Positions 1 to 10,733 are shown, counted from the stretch's first letter. The stretch is 64,000 bases of DNA from Romanomermis culicivorax (GCA_963922205.1 CAWUHX010000210.1:434001-498000), one strand, 5' to 3'. Notes: generated by a model not told the origin, from the sequence alone. Numbers and translations are program-made.

Positions 1-449
1 GCTCGATTAGCCACGGAATCTTTCCCACCAGCTAAAATGAAGAAAAATTGAGTAAATGATCAACTGAAGGAGAAACTGAAAAACGATGATGTTTTGAACA
101 GAGCACCAAAAACATGACTTGACGATAAAAATTTTCCACAGCGTACATTTTCGAGTTTTTCATCCCAAAGTGTCAGGGTTCCTATGCCTGATTCTTGTGA
201 GATTTCTGTGGCACTTCGCGTGGGGGGGGGCTAACAGCTCGGTTTGGGGTATGATGAAAAATCAATTTACGTGACTACAGTAAATACATTCAACAAATAT
301 ACTGCGCAAAACATACAAACTAGAATTTCCCTTTAAAGTGAAATACCCCCACCCCCGCGACTTTCAAGTATTAAAATTTCTGAATTACAATTAACATCAT
401 CAATAAAATGCTAACATCTAACCCTGATGTTTCATTAGTCGACACTGAG
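1..449. other. Non-coding, no feature recognised
   Basis: AT-rich sequence with short G and C homopolymers (near 224-231 and 345-356). No open frame, repeat family member or RNA gene was recognised. Confidence 0.5.
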
Positions 450-1562
450 TTCAGGACATGAGTTTAAGTGATTTCTGCCTTTCCCAAGATATCAAATTCT
501 CAATTCAGCAGTTTCCATGTGAGCAATTCCCAATTGAGCAAATTCCTGAATGGGCAAATTCCCAATTGGGTGATTCCAAACGAGCGATCGAGGATGTAAT
601 AACTTTTTCTTCATACTATCCTTCTTTACCATACATTTTTCTTTGTACGTATTTCTTTTTTCTTGTCATCCACTATTTTTGCTCATGAATAAATACATTT
701 TTAATAAGCATTGCCTCACACATAATTCCTATACAATTCGGCACGCTCTGTTTCCTATTTAGTTTTATCTTTGTGATTTTTTCTTCATTATTACCTACTT
801 TTCAGCTTAGTTTTTTGCTTCTACTTCTTTATCTTTTTCTATCCTCTCGATTCTATCGATTCGTTCTTTTTTTGTTCTTTTTCACATTATTTTGTTTCTT
901 TCTTGCTGCTTTCTCTATATTGCTTCTTCTTTCTTGTTGCTTTTTTCATGTTTTTTTCTTTTTCTAATGCTTTTCCACCCATTTTCTCATATTCTTAATA
1001 TCTCCATTTTTGTTTACGTTTCCTTTCTCATTTTCTTTCTTTTTGCATTATTTCGTTTATGTTTTTCATGAAGATTTTCAAACTTACCACGATGAAAGAC
1101 TCAAGCATGTCGAAATGTTTAAGAATTATACGGGAGACTATGGTTATTTAAAATGACAATTTGTAATGTATTGTATCATGATCAAAAAAGAAAAAATCAG
1201 ATGACAAGAAGGAAGAAAATAAAAGAAAGTACAGACAAAAGATGAAAACGTAAAAACATAAATAAACGAAAACATAAGTTATGTACACAGAAAACGAAAG
1301 AAAAGGGAAATACTTACAGAGAAAAATATATGGTAAAGTAGGAAAGTATGAAGAAAGTGTTATTACATCCTTGATCGCTCGTTCGGTATCGCCCAGTTGG
1401 GAATTCGCTCACTTGGGAATTAGCTCAATTAGGAATCGCTCATATGGGAATCACTCAATTGAGAATTCGCTCAGTTGGGAATTCGCTCAATCGGGAATCG
1501 CTCACATTGGAGTCGCTCATTTGGTAATTGCTCGTTTGAGAATCGCTTACATGAGAATAATA
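450..1562. mobile_element. Foldback-type element with long repetitive inverted arms
   Basis: The left arm (about 480-690) and right arm (about 1290-1545) are inverted copies of each other. The stretch around 575-660 pairs closely with 1300-1385. The right arm is a tandem series of 15-16 bp units of the type GGGAATTCGCTCANTT, about ten of them. The left arm carries the complementary AATTCCCAATTGAGC units. The loop between the arms is pyrimidine-rich at 730-1075 and purine-rich at 1180-1300. Long inverted arms made of short tandem repeats are the hallmark of foldback transposons. No transposase is present, and I could not fix a target-site duplication. Confidence 0.65.
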
Positions 1563-1683
1563 CTTCCTTATAGTCTCTGAGCGAGAGCTGTTCACACACT
1601 TGATATTTACAGCTCGAGTTTACTATTTCATCCACAGTCGTCCGCACAAACAATAAAATTCGAGTTTAAAATAAATTCTTAAA
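1563..1683 (+). promoter_or_regulatory. Candidate 5' leader of the host gene
   Basis: This 120-bp interval lies between the foldback element and the ATG at 1684, whose context AAAATGAG is acceptable for animals. It would hold the 5' UTR and perhaps the core promoter. No TATA box is obvious. The assignment rests on position only. Confidence 0.25.
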
Positions 1684-1931
1684 ATGAGCGGGATTACGGC
1701 GTCGCCTTTGGAAACCGAACCGTGGCCCACGATAGACACCTATCTACTGACTGCCCTGTGGACCGTTGGCGTTATGGTGCTGGCAATGTTCGCCACGCTC
1801 TCGTTTTGCATCGCCCGTTCCTTATTCGCCTTCCACGAAAAGTTGATCGGCATACAGTGTATTCTCGAATTGATCACCAAACTACCCGTCGAAAGGTATA
1901 CCCTGCAGCCGGATCTGGTGTCCAAAATTAG
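1684..1931 (+). CDS. Candidate first coding exon of a host membrane-protein gene
   Basis: The exon reads 82 codons from ATG and ends at AG|GTGAGG, a good splice donor, leaving a two-base phase. Its base composition is clearly more GC-rich than the flanks, as expected for real coding sequence. The predicted product has a short N-terminus, one hydrophobic segment at about residues 20-50 (YLLTALWTVGVMVLAMFATL and following), then a helical tail. I do not recognise the family. If unspliced, the frame stops at 1935, directly after the donor. The next exon in phase is at 6441. A chance open frame cannot be excluded. Confidence 0.45.
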
Positions 1932-2926
1932 GTGAGGAATTTCAGCACTAATTTCGATGTAATATTGGGTGTGCCGAATATAGAGCTTGATATTTTTGTA
2001 GTCAGATGATTGAAAGTTAAAGTTTCCTCGTTATGCCAGCACAGTTGTTTAGTTTACGGGACTGAAACCATCTGCAACAACTTGAACTATACTTCATTTA
2101 TTCAGAAAAGACCGATGAAGCTATTTCATGAAAGTTAACTCAACCAGAAAGAGTAAAGTAAAGCTAATAAGTAAAGCTCATTATTGAATGAAGGAAATTC
2201 ATCATCCATGAGTGGCAAGTAGAATGGCAGATTTCTCTCCACTGCCTGATGAATGATCAAATATCTAGAGCAACACTTAAGTCGATGTCAAACATAATTC
2301 TATCCAAACCAAGAGCGGATAAGCACCGTAATCTTTTTTATGATTTTGACGTTCTTGTTGTCATGGAGAAATTTAGCGTTTTTCTACACTGTGGTCTTCC
2401 ACTCCGGGGAAATTGTGTATCACATTGAACCTACTTTTTTGATTGTCGCCGTATCTGTCAATGTCTTTACTTTGCAATACAACAGACTATCGTTTTCTTG
2501 TAGCAATTTTTCTTCAAATATATATTCAAAGGTTCCAAATTTGTTCCGTACATGTTTTAGTGTAGAAGAGCTCTTCAAACTATTACAAAATTTCAAATTT
2601 GCGGAGCTCTTCAGACGTGTAGTTTTGTATAAAATTACATAGACGTAAAAGTTGTTTTTCTTGTCCATTTTTAGAATCATTTTTAGACACGATTATTGGG
2701 AAGTTGGACCATTGACTTGTGGTAAGTTGAAAATTAATCATACCTTAAAATAAAATATGCTACGTAGTTTGATGCGCTAAACTTCACCAAAGCATTTATT
2801 CAGTCTGGAAATCGAAATTCGCATAGATACAGTATGCCGTGGCTTGAAAATTTGCAATTTTTCGGCGTTTTTCAGTGATTCTGCTTTACCTGACATAATT
2901 CAGCTCGAAGTTATTCAAACGAGAAA
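1932..2926 (+). other. Candidate intron sequence, no element recognised
   Basis: This is AT-rich sequence downstream of the exon 1 donor, within what would be intron 1 (1932-6440). A short stretch at 2690-2724 flanked by TTTTTAG and GTAAGT looks like a tiny exon but breaks phase with exon 2. Nothing else was recognised. Confidence 0.35.
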
Positions 2927-4993
2927 TCATATGTGGCGCGATAGCGTCAACTTATAATATGCTTGGCCCCCAAATTTCATGCCCTCCTCTAGAGCCAAGG
3001 GTAAAGCCCAGTTCATACTTCTGCTCATTGCTCGGCGAGCATGCTCGCCGACCATGCTCGGAGATGTGCTCGGAGATGTTCGGCGAGCATAGCTCCGAGC
3101 AAGCTGCTCGCCGAGCTTGCTCGGCGCGCAAATATTTGCTCGGCGAGCAGAACCCCGAGCACAAAAAATTTGCTCGCTGAGCATGCTCGGAGTAGTAGAA
3201 CATTTTTCTACTCCTCCGAGCATGCTCGGCGAGCAACACGTGTTATAAGTATAGGTGCGTCTCACACTGGGCTAATTTATCAAAAATTAAACAATGCGCG
3301 CACGATCAATGCCAAATTATGGGCGCTCTGATCGGTCGGTAGTAGGCATGTATGGGGCCAGAGAATATCGAGTTAGGCCAGGCAGTAAAAATACCAAATC
3401 GGGTTTGCTTTTACCAAAAGTAAGAATTCGTACCTTTAAGATTGTTTTTTATTGTTTCTTTGATGTGGAGATGATCAAGTTTAAAACTTTGATGTGCTTC
3501 TACGAAGGTTTTCATGCCAGGCTGAGGCCCACTAAAAAGAAGTGAGCGGCAGAAAAAAGAAAAATATACTTGCTTGGATAGTTGCCAAGCCAGAAAAAGA
3601 AGTGCACTAGATTTTTGAGAACTTGGGTTAAAGTTGGAAAATATTCACTTTCGTTGGGATTTTCATTCTTAGAAAAAGGATTCCATGTCTGTGAAAAACT
3701 ATATTCTGCAGCTGAGTGCATCAACAGACTTTCTAACCAAATATGTGCATCCCCGAAATTTTGAGGAAGGTACAGGGGTTTTTTAAGACTAAAATTTCAA
3801 AAAAAAGTTGACCAAAAATTTTTTTTTATAACAAATTTTCCAGTTTCAAAATCTTTGGTGTAGTCCCCATGTCCTTTCTCACACATGTGTGCTACTAACT
3901 GCGTTGAACTTTTTTGCAATTTTTAGTGTCAATAAAACAGAAATCAACTCTGGGAAAGCGACACATGAAATCCCACTCAGTTTTTCTAGAAAAGGCTACA
4001 CCACAAAGTCTTCTTAGAACTAAATTGATTGTGCAAGATATGTTTAATTTACTCGTCTTAAATAACATATCGTATAGAATTCACAGCGTAGGTTCTACTG
4101 ATTACAAGCTATAAACAAATTTATTCTCCACTATTTAATTATTCAACAAAATAGCATCATTCACAGTTTTTGGATTTAAACTGAAATTTGCAGAAAGAAT
4201 GCAAGCTTTTTGCGGGATGGCAGACGGGAGGCAATCTAATCCATCCCTGTCGTTCCCGTCCTGCTTTCAAAAAAGTCGTACTGTTGCTGTGGGAGTGTGA
4301 GTACAGTGGGGGAGAACCGGATACGGGATTTGGCGCACGCCCCTAATATAGGCATGACTGAACCAGGAGCATTTTTGTATGCTTTACCCTGTTCTCTTTT
4401 TGCGAATCGATGCCCAATGACTGTAACCAACGCCCAGTTGGACTAAAGGGGTCGAAGATCGAGCTCAAGATTATCTCGAACATAAAGGCCACTTAGTTTG
4501 ATCTCAAGTTCAGTATAATTTGAATGTCATCAGGACTATGATGAGCTCGATGTCGAGATCATCCCCAGCTCGAGCTGTCGGGTTGCACTAACATTTTAGC
4601 ACGATTTTCTTATTCATAAAGCAAATAAATATACAAATGTCTGCAATTCAGAAAAATCGAACTTCAACCTCAGTAGTAGTTAATCCTGATGTGAGTATAT
4701 TTTGTGCACTGGAAGAAAATAATTTGGACATTGCTATTAACTCAAACTCAGGATCATCAATTTAATCACGATGTTGAGATTATCTTCATGTTGGGTTAGT
4801 TCAATCAGTCTCAGGTTTCTTCATAGTTCTGAAAATGACTATAATATACCTCCCTCACCATTTTTAACTAGTGTGAGAGGCAGTAGGTTCGAATTGGTCA
4901 GGAATTAGAATGCTATTGGTTTACCATTTCTTTATATTTGAAGTCATGTGCATATAATTTTCATATAGAAAAATGTTGCTGTAGTTGATGCCA
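2927..4993 (+). mobile_element. Helitron-like family, truncated copy
   Basis: The 5' end TCATATGTGGCGCGATAGCG follows an A, as in the other copies. After about 70 bp the body is interrupted by the GCTCG-palindrome element (about 3004-3400). It resumes with family sequence at 3410-3545 and then with most of the 3' module (3545-4990). The minisatellite and the 3' hairpin/CTAG end are missing. Similarity stops near 4993, at the GATGCCA segment that in full copies leads into the 3' end. Confidence 0.6.
3004..3400. mobile_element. MITE-like element with GCTCGGCGAGC palindromes
   Basis: The core at 3023-3236 is a dense run of the self-complementary words GCTCGGCGAGC, GAGCATGCTC and GCTCCGAGC. It ends in a long hairpin at about 3178-3230, where two arms carrying GAGCATGCTCGGAGTAG and its complement flank an ATTTTT loop. 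The outer parts CATACTTCTGCTC and the inverted TTATAAGTATAG near 3242-3254 look like opposed ends. AGCCCAGT at 3006 and ACTGGGCT at about 3277 may be the true terminal inverted repeats. A related copy lies at 63555-63873, and similarity continues to about 3400. Open frames here in several phases encode only Ala-Arg-Arg repeats and are artefacts of the repeat. Confidence 0.55.
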
Positions 4994-6440
4994 AAGACAA
5001 TGTTATAACATACAGATTTAAGCTACAGCTCAGCTGCAGCTTAACTTTCTCGATATGTTTTCTGTGCGTGAGTTAGGCTACAGCTGAGCTGCAGCTTAGC
5101 GGCAGTGGTATAGCATATAGAGTTAAGCTACAGCTTAAGCTGCAGCTCAGCTGGAGCTTAAGTCTCTTCGAAGAAACCGACCCATGGTTGATTTGCTAAT
5201 CCAGTAAACCATAGTCCATTTAGTTTTGAAAAGGTGACGCAGCGAAAAGAAAATACTGTGTTCAATATGGCACAGAATTTTTATGCAGTGAACAACTTGG
5301 TCTTTTTTGATTTGAGTACAATTGTAGCCCATTTGATTCTAAATGATAGATGCTACGAAAACCGGAAAAATTGGTTCAATTCGCTACACAATTTTCACTC
5401 GGTGAAAAACTTTTGTAGAGGATATCCAAATTTCTTCATGAGAATGGAAAAGGCCAGAATCATTGAAAAGATATCATGCTTATCCACTGTCAATTTTAAC
5501 AGAACTACCTCGACACCTGTATGCTATTGGAGAAATGTTGACGCGGAAAATTGTCAGCTGTTCTGTTCCGCTCACTGACAGGAAAACTTTTCAATCGATT
5601 ACAGTAACAGGCTTATTAGCTTTTTACGTATTGCACTCACGTTCATGGGATGGCTGCATCGATCCTTTCATAAAGCTAAGTGTTTTACTACTGTTATTGT
5701 GCATTTTCTTTTGTTTTTTTCACCCCTTTTTGAATAGGTGTTGGTGTTTCTTTTTTTTCACACTTATTTTCTCATTGTTCATGCTTTTGTTTTTTATTAG
5801 TTTTTTATTACCTTTTTTACATTCGACCTGGCTCTTTTTTCTGGATTACTTTTCTTCGGAATCTTAGGATTTATGCAAGTGCAGTAGGCAATAGCTATGG
5901 AAAGTCACCTCGAATTTTGAACCCTGATTACTCCGTAAAAAATGAAAAGCAAAGCTCGAAAAAACTGTTCTTCACTTAATCTTGACATGATCTATGATTT
6001 GTCGTTTATCTCAACCTGTTATGTCATGTATGATAATATACATGGCTCGTCGAAATCGCATATACGTTTTATATTTTTGAACTGTATTCGTTTTTTCTTT
6101 AATGAAAAAATAATAAAATAGTTAATAAATAAAAGAAAATAGATCGTTTGATTAATTAAATTTGCTGCGACTCAAGCTTCAGCTATTTGCTTGTCTTTCT
6201 TCATGTTTGTAATTAAGGAAACTGGAAAATGAGTACTATTTCCCATTTTAACACAATAATTTATTTTTATTATTTTCAACCAGGATCCTATAGAAAAAGA
6301 CGGCAAAAATGGTTATTTTTGATTTAAAAAATGGTTAACTTTCACTAATGATTTCCATGATGTGCTTGGAAGCCTTGCATAATTATTTTTCCATTTTTCG
6401 AGACTTTTCACTTCCAGTTTTTTTGATCAAGATTTTTTAG
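4994..6440. other. Candidate intron with an AGCT-rich segment
   Basis: Positions 5015-5165 hold overlapping short inverted repeats built from CAGCTGAGCTGCAGCTTA-type words. At 5700-5870 there is a pyrimidine-rich run. A 114-codon frame at 5234-5578 has no recognisable domain and no support beyond being open. The segment ends in a polypyrimidine tract and AG acceptor at 6421-6440. Confidence 0.35.
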
Positions 6441-6637
6441 ACAAGATGTATTCCAACAACATAAAAAGTCGGCGGTCGATGATAGTCCTCAAAAAAGAAG
6501 CTTTGGAAAATCAAAATCGGATATTCAACCTAAATTGCAGAAAATAACCGGCTTCAAAAACGTTCTGATCGATAATAAAGCGGCACTCAAAAACGTAAAA
6601 GCTTCCACAGACGCCGTCAATGCTAAAGTCCCATGTA
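6441..6637 (+). CDS. Candidate second exon of the host membrane-protein gene
   Basis: The exon follows a pyrimidine-rich tract ending TTTTTTAG. Joined to exon 1 it keeps the frame exactly: two bases from exon 1 plus one from here complete an arginine codon. It then reads 65 codons of Lys/Ser/Asp-rich, hydrophilic sequence, consistent with a cytoplasmic tail after the membrane segment. It ends at TA|GTGAGT, a plausible donor. If not spliced there, the frame stops three codons later at 6646-6648, which could be the true C-terminus. The family is not recognised. RNA evidence would decide both ends. Confidence 0.42.
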
Positions 6638-6818
6638 GTGAGTTTTAGTTTGTTTTATTCTGCTACAGTGACCATATTTCATACTTATGACCCAAACTCA
6701 AGTTTACCAAATCATGGTACCTGCGATTATATAACCTGCTATACTGCGACCAAGCGAGAGGAGGTAGGAAAGTTTTGCGATTCTTATATAAATGACACCG
6801 AATACAGTTCGATGTTTA

Positions 6819-7086
6819 AGGCCCTGTCATACTTCACCGCGCGGTACCGCGCGGTGGCTTGTCATACTTCGCCGCGCCGTACCGCGCCGCTTTTTTACTT
6901 TTGGATTTTGCTCTTCTCAAAAAATGTGTATTGGTTTAGTTGAAACCTGATGGGGCCCCGCGCGGCGCCGCAAAAATTATAAAAGCCTATCCATACTTCA
7001 AAGGCGGTACTGCGCGGCGCCGGCCTGCGCCGCTTTTTAGTATGGATAGAACAACGGGCGCCGCGCGGTGAAGTATGACAGGGCCT
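6819..7086. mobile_element. GC-rich MITE, PIF/Harbinger-like
   Basis: This 268-bp element has terminal inverted repeats of about 26 bp that match exactly, beginning AGGCCCTGTCATACTTC. The flanking duplication is TTA at 6816-6818 and 7087-7089. The interior is made of CCGCGCGG/GGCGCC palindromic words and stands out as GC-rich in AT-rich surroundings. A TTA duplication and GGCC-type ends fit PIF/Harbinger-derived MITEs. No coding capacity. Confidence 0.75.
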
Positions 7087-7260
7087 TTACTCTTCATCTT
7101 CCTAATCCATGCTAGGAATGCACGTCACTCAACTCCAAGGTCAAAAACAGTTTATGCAATCAAGTTTTTGGCTGGTAATTTAGCTTTTAAAATGCAGTCC
7201 TTCCCTACTCCGTCCCCATATCGTTTGTTCATTTTCAAATCAGCATCAGAAACATAATAA

Positions 7261-10200
7261 CTAGTTTATTAGAAAATGCCTCGATAGGGCAGAAAAAAGA
7301 ATATACTTGCTTAGATAGTTGCCAAGATAGAAAAAAGATCGAACTGGATTTTTGAGAACTTGGGTTGGAGTTGGAAAAAAATTCACTTTCGTTATATTGG
7401 ATTTTCATTCTTACTCAAATAAAATTTTCCATGTCTGTGAAAAAGTATATTCTGCAGCATCGTGCATTTTGTCCTTCCCCTGTCATTAACTACAGCAAAG
7501 TTTTTCTATACTAAAATTATATGCACATGATTTCAAATGTGAAGAAATAGTAAACCAATAGCTTTCTAACTCCCGACCGATTCGAAACTCCTGCCTCTCA
7601 CACTAGCTGAAAAATAGTGAGGCAGGCATATTATAGTCACTTTCAGAACTATAAAGAAACCTGAGGTTGGCTGCACTAACCCAACATGAGGATAATCTCA
7701 ACATCGGGATTTAATTGCTGATCCTGAATTTGAGCTAATCGCAATGTCCAAAGTATTCTCTTCCAGTGCACAAACAATACTCACTTCAGGATTAACTACT
7801 ACTGAAGTGTAAGTTCGAGTTTGAGAATTGCAGACATTTTTATATTTATTTGCTCTAAAGATAAGAAAATTATGGGAAAATGTTAGTCGCTCAGACTCCT
7901 TTAGTGCAACTGGGCCTTGGTTACGGTCATTGGGCACCGATCTGCAATTGAGCGACCAAGGTAAAGCATACAAAAATGCTCCTGGTTCAGCCGTGCCTAT
8001 TAGGGTTGTACGCCAAATACCGTATCCGGTTCTCCCCGACCCTACTCGCACTCCCACTGCGACAGTACAACTTTTTTGAAAGCAGGACCAGAGCGACAGA
8101 GATAGGAGAAATTGCTTCTCGTCTGTAATCCCACAAAAAGCGCTCTTTTTGCTAATTGCTGTTTAAATCGAAAAACTGTGAATGATGCTATTTTGTTGGA
8201 TAGTTAAATAGGAGAGAATAAATTTGTTTATAGCTAGTAATCAGTAGAACTTATAAAGTGAATCCTATGCGATATGTTATGTAAAATAAGTGAATTAAAC
8301 ATATCTTGTGCAATCGATTTAGTTTCAAGAAGACTCTATGATATAGCTTTTTTTCTAAAAAAGCCGACTGTAATTTCACGTGCCAATTTTCCGCAGTTGA
8401 TTATTGTTTTATTGACACTAAATTTAGCAAAAAAGTTCAACGCAGTTAGAAGCACACATGTGTGAGGGAGAACATGGGGGTAAAAACTAACCCAAAGGTT
8501 TTGAAGCTGGAAAATTTCTTACGAAAAAAAATTTTTGGTCAACTTTTTTTGAATTTTTTGTCTCAAAAAACGCCAAAAAATAAAGGTCCAGCCCTGTACT
8601 CTCCTCGAAATCCCAGTGATCTACATATTTGGTTGGAAAGTGTGTTGATGCACTCAGCTGCAGAATATACTTTTTCACGGACATGGAAAATTTTTTTTGA
8701 GTAAGAATAAAAATCCAATATAACGAAAGTGAATTTTTTTCCAACTTCAACCCAAGTTCTCAAAAATCTAGTTCGATCTTTTTTCTGGCTTGGCAACTAT
8801 CCAAGCAACTATATTCTTCTTTTTTCTGCCCTATCGGGGCACTTTCTAATAAACTAGTTCACTTCTTTTTAGTGGGCTTCAACCATCCAAGAAAACCTCC
8901 ATAGAAGCGCATCGAAGTTTTAAATTTAGCCATCTTCGCATCAAAGAAACAAAAAATCTTAAAGCTACGGATTCTCACTTTAAGTGAAAGTAAAAGATGT
9001 TTAAATCGCATAGAACTTAAAACACGTTGTAAACAGAGTGTAAAGTGAAGATTTCCATCGAATTCTCCATAAACAAGAACCTCTCAACCCAAAAAACCTG
9101 AAGTGTTTTAAATACACGCAGAACATTTTATTGTGTGTAGTGATTGAATTCCACGTTGTCAGAAACCCCTCCCCTCAAAAATCGCAGAAATACATCTGAA
9201 ATACACTCAATATAATTTTGGGTGTAAAGTGATGGCATTCCTTAAATTCCCCGTCGTCAAAAACCCCTTCCACAAAAAAATCACGGAAATAAGCTTGAGT
9301 ACGCCCGAGATAATTTTTTTTGTGTAAAGTGACACATCCATTGATTTCCTGCAGCCGAAAACCCCTTTCACAAAAAATCACGAAAATACGCATGTTTACA
9401 CTGTGAATAAGTTTTGTGTAAAGTGATTGCATTCATCAAATTCTTCGTGTCCAAAAGCCCATCCCCGAAAAAATTACGAAGATACACTGGTTTACAGCAG
9501 TGATAATTTTTTAAGTAATGTGATCGCATTCATCAAATCTCCCGTGGTCGGAAACCCCTTCCACCGGAAAATCACGAAAATACACTCGTTCGCACCCGAG
9601 ATAATTTTTTTGTGTAAAGTAATCGCATTCATCAAATTCTAGTGGTCGAAAACCCATTCCATCAAAGAACCAGGAAAATACGCCTGTTTACACCCAGTAT
9701 AATTTTTTGTATAAAGTGATCACATTCGTTAAATCCCCGCGGTCGAAAACCCCTTCCACTAAAACGCTTGTTTACACTCGAGATAATTCCTTGTGTACAG
9801 TAATCGAATTAATCAAATTCCCGCAGTCGATAACTCCTTCCACTAAGAAGTCACGAAAATACGCTTGTTTACAACCGGAATAATCTTGTAGTGTAAAGTG
9901 ATCGTATTCATCAAATTCCCCGTGGTCGAAAACCCTTTCCAACAAAAAATCACGAAAATACGCTTGTTTATAACCGGGGTAATCTTTTTCTGTAAAGTGA
10001 CCGCATCTATTGAATTCCCCGCGGTCAAAAACTCCTTCCACTAAAAAGTCACAAAAATACGCTTGTTTATAACCGGGATAATCTTTTTGTGTAAAGTGAT
10101 CGTATCCATCAAATTCCCCACGGTCGAAAACCCCTTTCGGAAAAAAATCATGAAAGTACGCTTGTTTACAACCGAGATAATTTTTCCTGTAAAGTGACCG

Positions 10201-10733
10201 TGTTCATCGAATTCCCAAGGGTCGGAAACCGTTACTGCCCAAAAACCCCAATAAGGCTACCGGTTCAGTTGAAACTGCAAAAAATTAGTAGTGCAATATG
10301 TTGCAAAAAATTATTTTTTTGAAGCCGTAAGTGTTATATAACCAAATTGGGGAATTTGGCGTTTTCCGGGACTTTGGACCACCATATAATTGAATTGGGG
10401 CCATATTTAAAAAAAATAAAAATTCGCATTTGAGATTGCGCCCCCAAGATGCTCAGGCCAAAGTATGAAGCCTGGACATGTCACCCCCATTGCTGGGCAT
10501 GGTGGAACTGGGGGGCCTTAAAAAGTGCGTTTTTTTCATGTTTTTGGGGCCCCACCGAGTACCACTTGCAGATAGAGGCGAAATGACAAAAGGCACCCCA
10601 TAGTTTGCCTTTATGCCCGATATTATGCAAAAAACCCGAAGGTTCTAGCTCTCACCGTTTTGGCTCTAGAGAGGGGGACATGAAATTTAGGGGCCAAGTA
10701 TATTATAGGTGGACACTATCGCGCCACCTATGA
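7261..10733 (-). mobile_element. Helitron-like family, full-length copy
   Basis: The element is bounded by CTAG at 7261 (its 3' end, T next on the element strand) and TGA at 10731-10733 (complement of the 5' TCA, preceded by A). From 3' to 5' on the plus strand it holds the terminal hairpin region, a ~1.6-kb module, an inverted internal duplicate of the 3' end at about 8826-8858, a linker, a ~98-bp minisatellite (9170-10250) and a conserved ~480-bp 5' part. No Rep/helicase frame is present, so it is non-autonomous. It lacks a ~150-bp GAGCTC-rich module found in the other copies near the equivalent of 7885. Confidence 0.72.
9170..10250. repeat. Minisatellite, ~98-bp unit, about 11 copies
   Basis: The word GTGTAAAGTGA recurs at about 9222, 9322, 9416, 9514, 9612, 9709, 9793, 9891, 9990, 10090 and 10188, giving spacings mostly of 94-100 bp. 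Each unit carries TTTACAC and, 15-20 bp later, GTGTAAA, so it could form a small hairpin, plus a GTCGAAAACCCCTTCCAC segment. The unit length is not a multiple of three, so minus-strand open frames across it shift from unit to unit and are not genes. Confidence 0.85.

Noticed and set aside
2690..2724. Possible 35-bp exon between TTTTTAG and GTAAGT
   Set aside because: It follows exon 1 in phase but would put the 6441 exon out of phase; exon 1 joins 6441 directly in phase, so the tiny exon is less likely.
2927..3331. Four overlapping frames rich in Ala-Arg-Arg and Ser-Glu-His words
   Set aside because: They are translations of the GCTCG palindromes in several frames on both strands.
9175..10041. 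Minus-strand open frames across the minisatellite that look alike between arrays
   Set aside because: They arise from the 98-bp unit, whose length is not a multiple of three, so the frame changes in each unit. They are repeats, not genes.
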